Of a stretch of 64,000 nt of DNA, positions 59,561 to 64,000 are shown one piece after another (the first letter of the stretch is position 1; each line of letters opens with the position of its first letter). Below the pieces are notes generated by a model that was given only the letters and a program-made list of their open reading frames with translations, did no database searches and was not told the origin of the DNA. A program made the position numbers and the translations under genes. The stretch comes from Arion vulgaris (Eukaryota; Mollusca; Gastropoda; Stylommatophora; Arionidae). The stretch lies in assembly GCA_020796225.1 (NCBI GenBank), contig CM036758.1, forward strand, positions 63,569,774 to 63,633,773, read 5' to 3'.

Positions 59561-60230
59561 TATCTCTTGCAATCTCTCCCCCTCCTTACCCCGCCATCTT
59601 TTTCGTATACGCTTTTTTCTTCTTCTTCTTCATGCTTTCTCATACACATACACGAGCACCCCTCTCTCCCCCTCCTCTTTTCCAACATCTTACTAACAAA
59701 TACACGTACATATATAGACACAAAATCTAGGTTGTTAACTTCTATGCACGCACAGACAAACACACACAAACACGTACACAGAAACATATAAACGCACACA
59801 CAGATGCACACACGCGTGTGAAACAAATTCACAAATCGCCAGTATTCTACAGCGAATCGTGCAGTCATTCCAGTACTTTGACTATTCACACTTTGCGCTA
59901 ATAGCCCAATTGGACAGCGGCAACGCGCACGAGCTGTAAGATAAAGACAGCAGTGAATAGACCAGTGGCAAATTGTACTCATGTTGTCACAACAGTGTGA
60001 CACATGTCGCGCGTGACAGTCACGTAATACTCTGCATTCTGACATCCAAACGACCTTTCTTGACACAGACAATATACTTACCATAAGTTAGCTCATTTTA
60101 AATGCTGGTGACATTTCCGACTACGCTAAGACTTGCTTCCGTGAATACAAATTTGAAAAGACCAGGTCAAGGAGACGATCAAACCAGGTGTGACATTCTT
60201 AAGTTGCCTGGTAATGCAGAAAACATGCAT
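59561..60230. other. Low complexity (CT, CA) then unassigned
   Basis: CTTCTTCTTC and CACACA tracts at 59615-59815. A 174-residue minus ORF (59560-60084) is open mainly because of these tracts. Its N-terminal part is not recognisable. Confidence 0.35.
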
Positions 60231-60234
60231 ACAT

Positions 60235-60400
60235 TAAATGATTGATTGATTGATTGATTCACATCTTCATTGTACTTTGATGAATAATTATGTTTGCTGC
60301 GATCGCTGTTTTACACAGGAAGGTCACATCAGCAGTGTATGAGTTCTGCAGAGTCAGTAGAGCCAGCGTGGGTCCTGATGTAATTATGACATTGATTGAT
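60235..60400 (-). mobile_element. SINE-E 3' half, unit 1 of three
   Basis: GATTGATTGATTGATTGATT then CATTGTACTTTGATGAATAA, TGTATGAGTTCTGCAGAG and TGGGTCCTGATGTAATTATG. Confidence 0.8.
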
Positions 60401-60545
60401 TAATTGATTGATTGATAACATCATCATTGCACTTAGATGAAAAATTATGTATGCTCCGATCGCTGTCTTACACTAGACTATCTCAACGACAGTGCACGAG
60501 CTATGTAGCGCCAGCGTGGGTCCTGATGTAATTATGACATTGATT
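60390..60545 (-). mobile_element. SINE-E 3' half, unit 2 of three
   Basis: Repeats the previous unit: GATTGATTGATTGATAAC, CACTTAGATGAAAAATTATG, AGTGCACGAGCTATGTAGCG, TGGGTCCTGATGTAATTATG. The junction is again ATGACATTGATTG. Confidence 0.85.
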
Positions 60546-60872
60546 GATTGATTGATTGATTGATTGATAACATCATCATTGCACTTAGATGAAAAATTAT
60601 GTATGCTCCGATCGCTATCTTACACTAGAATATCTCAACGACAGTGCACGAGCTCTGTAGCGCCAGCGTGGGTCCTGATATAATTTTAAAGATGGGGAAT
60701 ATTTTAAGAAGTATTTTATTGTAAATGTTTTATTGAGTTATGTCCGGGCAGCGTCTTTGCAGCCTACTGTTACCGATTTTCAAATGACTTATTTTATTCG
60801 CTCAACTTGAACATGCGACCTAAGTTTATCGTCCGTCTCTGATATACTCGGAATTCGATCTCTCCTAAATTG
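60540..60872 (-). mobile_element. SINE-E, unit 3, extends towards the head
   Basis: Begins like unit 2 with almost identical sequence. It continues through ATGTCCGGGCAGCG, GACTTATTTTATTCGCTC and TTCGATCTCTCCTAAATTG; the tRNA-like end is missing, replaced by a SINE-C at 60874. Confidence 0.85.
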
Positions 60873-60873
60873 A

Positions 60874-61036
60874 GAGTGGAAAGCTAACCAAGTAAATAAA
60901 AAGCGTTGCAGAAATCGTATGTACTTGAAGGAGAATTACTAGCACAACATATAATCGTTCTTAGGCTCAGATCACGTACAAATCACAAAGAGTGGTTTAA
61001 CAAGTGATCGATATGGAGCATTCAAAGAAGAAGAAG
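60874..61036 (+). mobile_element. SINE-C, 5'-truncated
   Basis: GCTAACCAAGTAAATAAAAAGC, GTTGCAGAAATCGTATG, CTCAGATCACGTACAAATC, ACAAGTGATCGATATGG and GAAGAAGAAGAATC. Only the region 3' of the central motif is present. Confidence 0.82.
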
Positions 61037-61059
61037 AATCAATTCTACACTTCTTTTAA

Positions 61060-61335
61060 TAATTCTTCTCGTACCGTTATACATTACATAGGGCCTGCAA
61101 GTAATTTCTCCATACCGCTCTATCCTGGGAAACTCGCTCAAACCTCCTCCATGGAACTGAGACCGATATTTCTTGCTTCTCTCAGTAAAGTTCGTTTCAG
61201 GGTCTCCTTAAATCATCCTCTCTTTCTTGAACCCTTTGCATTCCACTTCAATGCCTGCTTTGATATTAATTGATCATTTCTCCTCAAGGTGTGTCCAACA
61301 TATCTCTATATTCTCTTTCTTATAACAGTTAGTAC
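61060..61335 (-). pseudogene. LINE-5 3' fragment
   Basis: The minus strand has a KKENIEICWTHLEEK-like segment (from the WxxxGHTLRR region), KAGIEVECKGFKKERMI and a trailing non-coding end shared with 12030 and 36780. Stops are present. Same lineage as 63500-64000. Confidence 0.6.
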
Positions 61336-61945
61336 ACTTCTTTTAGTAGAACATTACTGAATTAGAAGCAGTACTTTCATCTATGTTAAAGGTGTAAGCC
61401 TTAGGGGAAAAAACTTGTCTCTTCTAAAATTCTGACACTCATTCTTGGTTATCCAAAAATAGAAAAAATATCTGTTATATTAGAGAATTATCCCTCTAAT
61501 AGACCATACCGGAAAGTAGTGACACATTACAAAAAACTACATTCAAATATTCATATTCACACGGTACAGAACCAAGACGATGGACACGGAACAAATAAAG
61601 CAATTGCAACGCCCACATTTCAAACTCAAGCAGACGGATTTCATAAAGAATTGAATTTAAACCATGAAATAATTCAATGCGATATTTTAAAAAAAATGTT
61701 TGCTGAGTAGTTCTTTTCATAAATTGTTTAATTATTGTCACATGGTCCCATTTTCCCGTTTGACATTAGGTCGATGTGTGTCGTTTTCAATATGATGGTC
61801 TGGGAAAATGCCGACATCGTTAAAAGCAGAATCAGACAGCTTATGTAGATTAGGGACTTGTCAGGTATGGAAGGAAAGTTTGTAAAGGAACCACTTTTCA
61901 TATATTGAGGGATATTGGAAATACAGTGTTAGGCGTATATTTATT
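61336..61945. other. No recognised feature
   Basis: AT-rich, short incidental ORFs only. Confidence 0.35.
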
Positions 61946-61949
61946 TTGA

Positions 61950-62195
61950 CCGTCTGCAGATGAAGGATGATGTGTTTAATATGACGTCGGTTGTCTTTAC
62001 TTCCCAGTCTGCAGATGAAGGAATATGTGTTTAATATGATGTCGGCTGTCTTTACTTCCCAGTCTGCAGTTGAAGGATGATGTGTTTAATATGACGTCGG
62101 CTGCCATTACTTCCCAGTCTGCAGACGAAGGATGATGTGTTCAACATCACGCCGGCTACCTTTACTTCCCAGTCTACAGACGAAGGATTCACTTC
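61950..62195. repeat. ~55-bp minisatellite, four units
   Basis: TTACTTCCCAGTCTGCAGAT and GAAGGATGATGTGTTTAATA with TGACGTCGGCTG; four copies, the last most diverged. Confidence 0.92.
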
Positions 62196-62221
62196 TCTGC
62201 CGTGGATTCCACTCTATGGCT

Positions 62222-62345
62222 AGGTGACTCTCCGCAGAAATGCACTCCACCTGCTGAGAGTATTGTACAAAGCACGAACTGCGTATCTTTAGCAGCAATC
62301 TTAAGGGATCTCCGGGAAAATTGCTTCTGTAAACCAAACGAAGCG
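62222..62345 (-). mobile_element. SINE-G partial copy
   Basis: GCAGAAATGCACTCCACCTG, AGAGTATTGTACAAAGCACG and TTAAGGGATCTCCGGG in reverse match the SINE-G body. Confidence 0.65.
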
Positions 62346-63160
62346 GGCAGCATTCGAAACAACGACCTTCTTTTTTTTCTTCTTCTGTAATCAACTTCTG
62401 CAATACGACTACTTCGGCATATGTCACGAATAGGGCGATGCGCTTGACTTTTTCACTGGTCCCTCATAGTTTGTTCTGTATGGTTGTTTCTGTTGGTCAG
62501 ATTTTCATTCTCACACTGTACAGACTGAGGGCAGTCTTGTAGGATGTGCTATAGAGACTTCTTTGGTGCTACACAGGTGCAGGCAGTCGAGTCTATGCGA
62601 CCCATTCTATGGAGGTGTGCTCTGAGACCTTCAAAACGAAAGACGCACTGCATAACTACTTCAATGGGCTTGACTTGCCGCAAGATACTTTATGTTTATA
62701 CAAATAAGAGGAACAGTACAAATTAGGTACATTTGTCCTAAAAAGCATTCTCGCAGTTTGTGTGATGTGTTTATTTCATTTATATAAATGAGACTGCAGT
62801 AAAACTATTTGATTGACAAAACACGTAATCACAAAGTACTGTAATTTTACAAATTACAAAAAGCAATGACAATATACAGCAACGTTTCGACCAACAAGGC
62901 CTTTATCAAACAAACGAACAACAGGAGTGATGAATTTAAAAAAAAAAACATATGGACGATTACAGACGGAGACATTCAAATCAATATTCTCATTCCATAT
63001 TTTATTTGTTCCGTGGAGATATTCTCATTCCACAGTTGAAATAAACTTTTCACGTAGAAGTAGAAATATAACAGACCAGCAACAGCATTTTCATACCTAC
63101 TTTGTGTGATCAGAGCCAAAGATGTACAATGAGCAAAGTGCAGTGGCTAAACAATAACTA
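62346..63160. other. Unassigned, possible decayed LINE
   Basis: GGATGTGCTATAGAGACTTC, CACAGGTGCAGGCAGTCGAG and GGTGTGCTCTGAGACCTTC (62538-62630) suggest a degraded retroelement region on the minus strand, but no clear motif survives. GCAACGTTTCGACCAACAAG (62879) starts another unassigned block. Confidence 0.3.
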
Positions 63161-63167
63161 CATGTAA

Positions 63168-63261
63168 AATGCGATGTCACTCGTGTGTTGCCGGACTCGT
63201 AAGGGAGGAAAGAATATACAGCAATGTCTACCTGCCAGGTATGTCGTTAGAGGCGACTAAG
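63168..63261 (+). mobile_element. SINE-B/C-like head carrying a SINE-A in its central motif
   Basis: TCACTCGTGTGTTGCCGG, GGGAGGAAAGAATATACAGC, CTACCTGCCAGGTATGTCG, TTAGAGGCGACTAAG. After the SINE-A the sequence resumes AGAGGCCACTAAGACGG but does not continue as a standard SINE-B body. Confidence 0.7.
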
Positions 63262-63467
63262 GCCCGTCTGCCCAGAGTGTTCGTAGCGCGTTGGACTACG
63301 GGTGACTATCCCTCTGTGTGTGTGGGTTCAATTCCGCGGGATGGCAGAAAAGCCACAGATTCCCCAGATTTACGGTGTTCGTGGCACCGAACCGAAGGGT
63401 TACGATGTCCATGGCACCGAGCCGAAGAGTTGAAAAGCTCAAGTGCTTCTGGATCGAAAAAAAGAAA
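63262..63467 (+). mobile_element. SINE-A inserted in the SINE central motif, 13-bp TSD
   Basis: Complete SINE-A ending CTTCTGGATCGAAAAAAAG. TSD AGAGGCGACTAAG / AGAGGCCACTAAG is at 63249-63261 and 63468-63480, one mismatch. Its 3' junction falls within one base of the LINE-2 junction in SINE-C (6882/6883) and SINE-B (32530/32531). Confidence 0.93.
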
Positions 63468-63499
63468 AGAGGCCACTAAGACGGTTTGCGGGCTGGTTA

Positions 63500-64000
63500 C
63501 CTTACCCCCTAGAAAAATTAAGCCAACATCTTCAACAAACATGGGTAGCACAACAATATTATGCTGGAGGAAACAGCTCTACAAGAATCATACACATACC
63601 TTGGTAGCAACATAGACACAGAAGGAGGAACAAACAAAGATGTCAAGATAAGAATACAAAAGCAAGGGGAAACTTTATTGCATTGAGTAAGATATTTAAA
63701 TGAAGGGAGATAAAAACAAACACAAATCTGAGAATATTTCAATCAAATGTGAAGTCAATGCTGTTCTATGGCTTGGAAACATGGAAAACAACAAAAGAAA
63801 CCATCAGAAAACTGCAGACCTTCGTAAATGGATGTTTACGTGGAATAGAGGGACTGAGATGGTATGATAAGATTACAAACGAGGAACTCAGAAAAAGAAC
63901 TAAGCAGATACCAGTGAAGAAAGAGCTCAGGAGGGACGCTGGCGATGGATATGACATACACTGAGAATACCGACCGGTAGCATTGCAAGACAGGCACTGT
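63500..64000 (+). pseudogene. LINE-5 RT C-terminal region, runs off the window
   Basis: Shifting frames give LQESYTYLGSNIDTEGGTNK, KIRIQKQGE, then in an open frame SNVKSMLFYGLETWKTTKE, RKLQTFVNGCLRGIEGLRW, ITNEELRKRT. Another frame ends with the HTLRIPTGSIARQAL segment, whose expected Gly before HTLR is now TGA. These are the thumb and post-RT motifs (YLGS, YGxETW, CLR) of RTE-like non-LTR elements. Frameshifts and stops mark it as dead. Confidence 0.8.

Noticed and set aside
59560..60084. 174-residue minus ORF, Cys/Val-rich
   Set aside because: Kept open by CA and CT low-complexity tracts; no recognisable domain.
1..64000. CRISPR array, prokaryotic operon or phage content
   Set aside because: The tandem arrays lack unique spacers between conserved repeats, and the rest is eukaryotic retroelement sequence.

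Overview
This window looks like repeat-dominated, non-coding DNA from an animal nuclear genome. It is AT-rich and contains no complete protein-coding gene, no rRNA, no CRISPR array and nothing resembling a bacterial operon. Almost every long ORF falls in a tandem array, a SINE, or a decayed non-LTR retrotransposon (LINE). The mix of tRNA-derived SINEs, several LINE lineages, and hAT-, piggyBac- and mariner-type MITEs with many minisatellites would fit a mollusc or other lophotrochozoan. That placement is a guess, because no diagnostic host gene is present.

Family names below (SINE-A to SINE-K, LINE-1 to LINE-5, and so on) are local labels defined by comparing copies inside the window. SINE-A is tRNA-derived, about 205 bp, with an A-rich tail. 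SINE-B and SINE-C share a central motif (GTCGTAAGAGGCGACT) and a similar 3' body ending in (GAA)n. SINE-D shares the same 3' body but usually ends in (GA)n. SINE-E is tRNA-derived with a (CAAT)n tail, and every copy here lies on the minus strand. SINE-F, -G and -K are further tRNA-headed families. Many copies carry clear target-site duplications (TSDs), so the order of insertion can be read.

Layout: 0-5 kb holds a 39-bp minisatellite, decayed SINEs, LINE RNase H and LINE C-terminal fragments and a 33-bp minisatellite. 5-9 kb holds a head-to-head SINE-A pair, a hAT MITE, and a SINE-C split by a LINE. 9-18 kb holds minisatellites, a 940-bp insertion with 14-bp flanks, a larger hAT element, and SINE-A, -B, -E and -F. 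18-27 kb holds a tRNA-Ser-like pseudogene, nested SINEs, LINE-3, a mariner-type MITE and two small hAT MITEs. 27-34 kb holds a 95-bp array, a complete SINE-E, a hAT element, piggyBac-type MITEs, an expanded SINE-A and a deep SINE/LINE nest. 34-48 kb holds an I-like LINE with RNase H, tRNA-like tandem units, a SINE::LINE chimera, and a SINE-E carrying three other insertions. 48-50 kb is a 70-bp array with higher-order structure. 50-55 kb is the least repetitive part and holds the only credible host exon (53632-53913, minus). 55-60 kb is dominated by 27-bp and 34-bp arrays. 60-64 kb has tandem SINE-E copies, SINE-C, a 55-bp array and a LINE-5 fragment running off the end.

The most notable observation is that two copies of one LINE (LINE-2) and one SINE-A copy join their 3' ends at the same nucleotide, within one base, of the motif shared by SINE-B and SINE-C. 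This suggests a retrotransposition machinery that targets a conserved SINE sequence. The SINEs also share simple tails with LINEs in the window, consistent with SINE-LINE partnerships, and one SINE-B head fused to a LINE 3' end was inserted as a unit with its own TSD.
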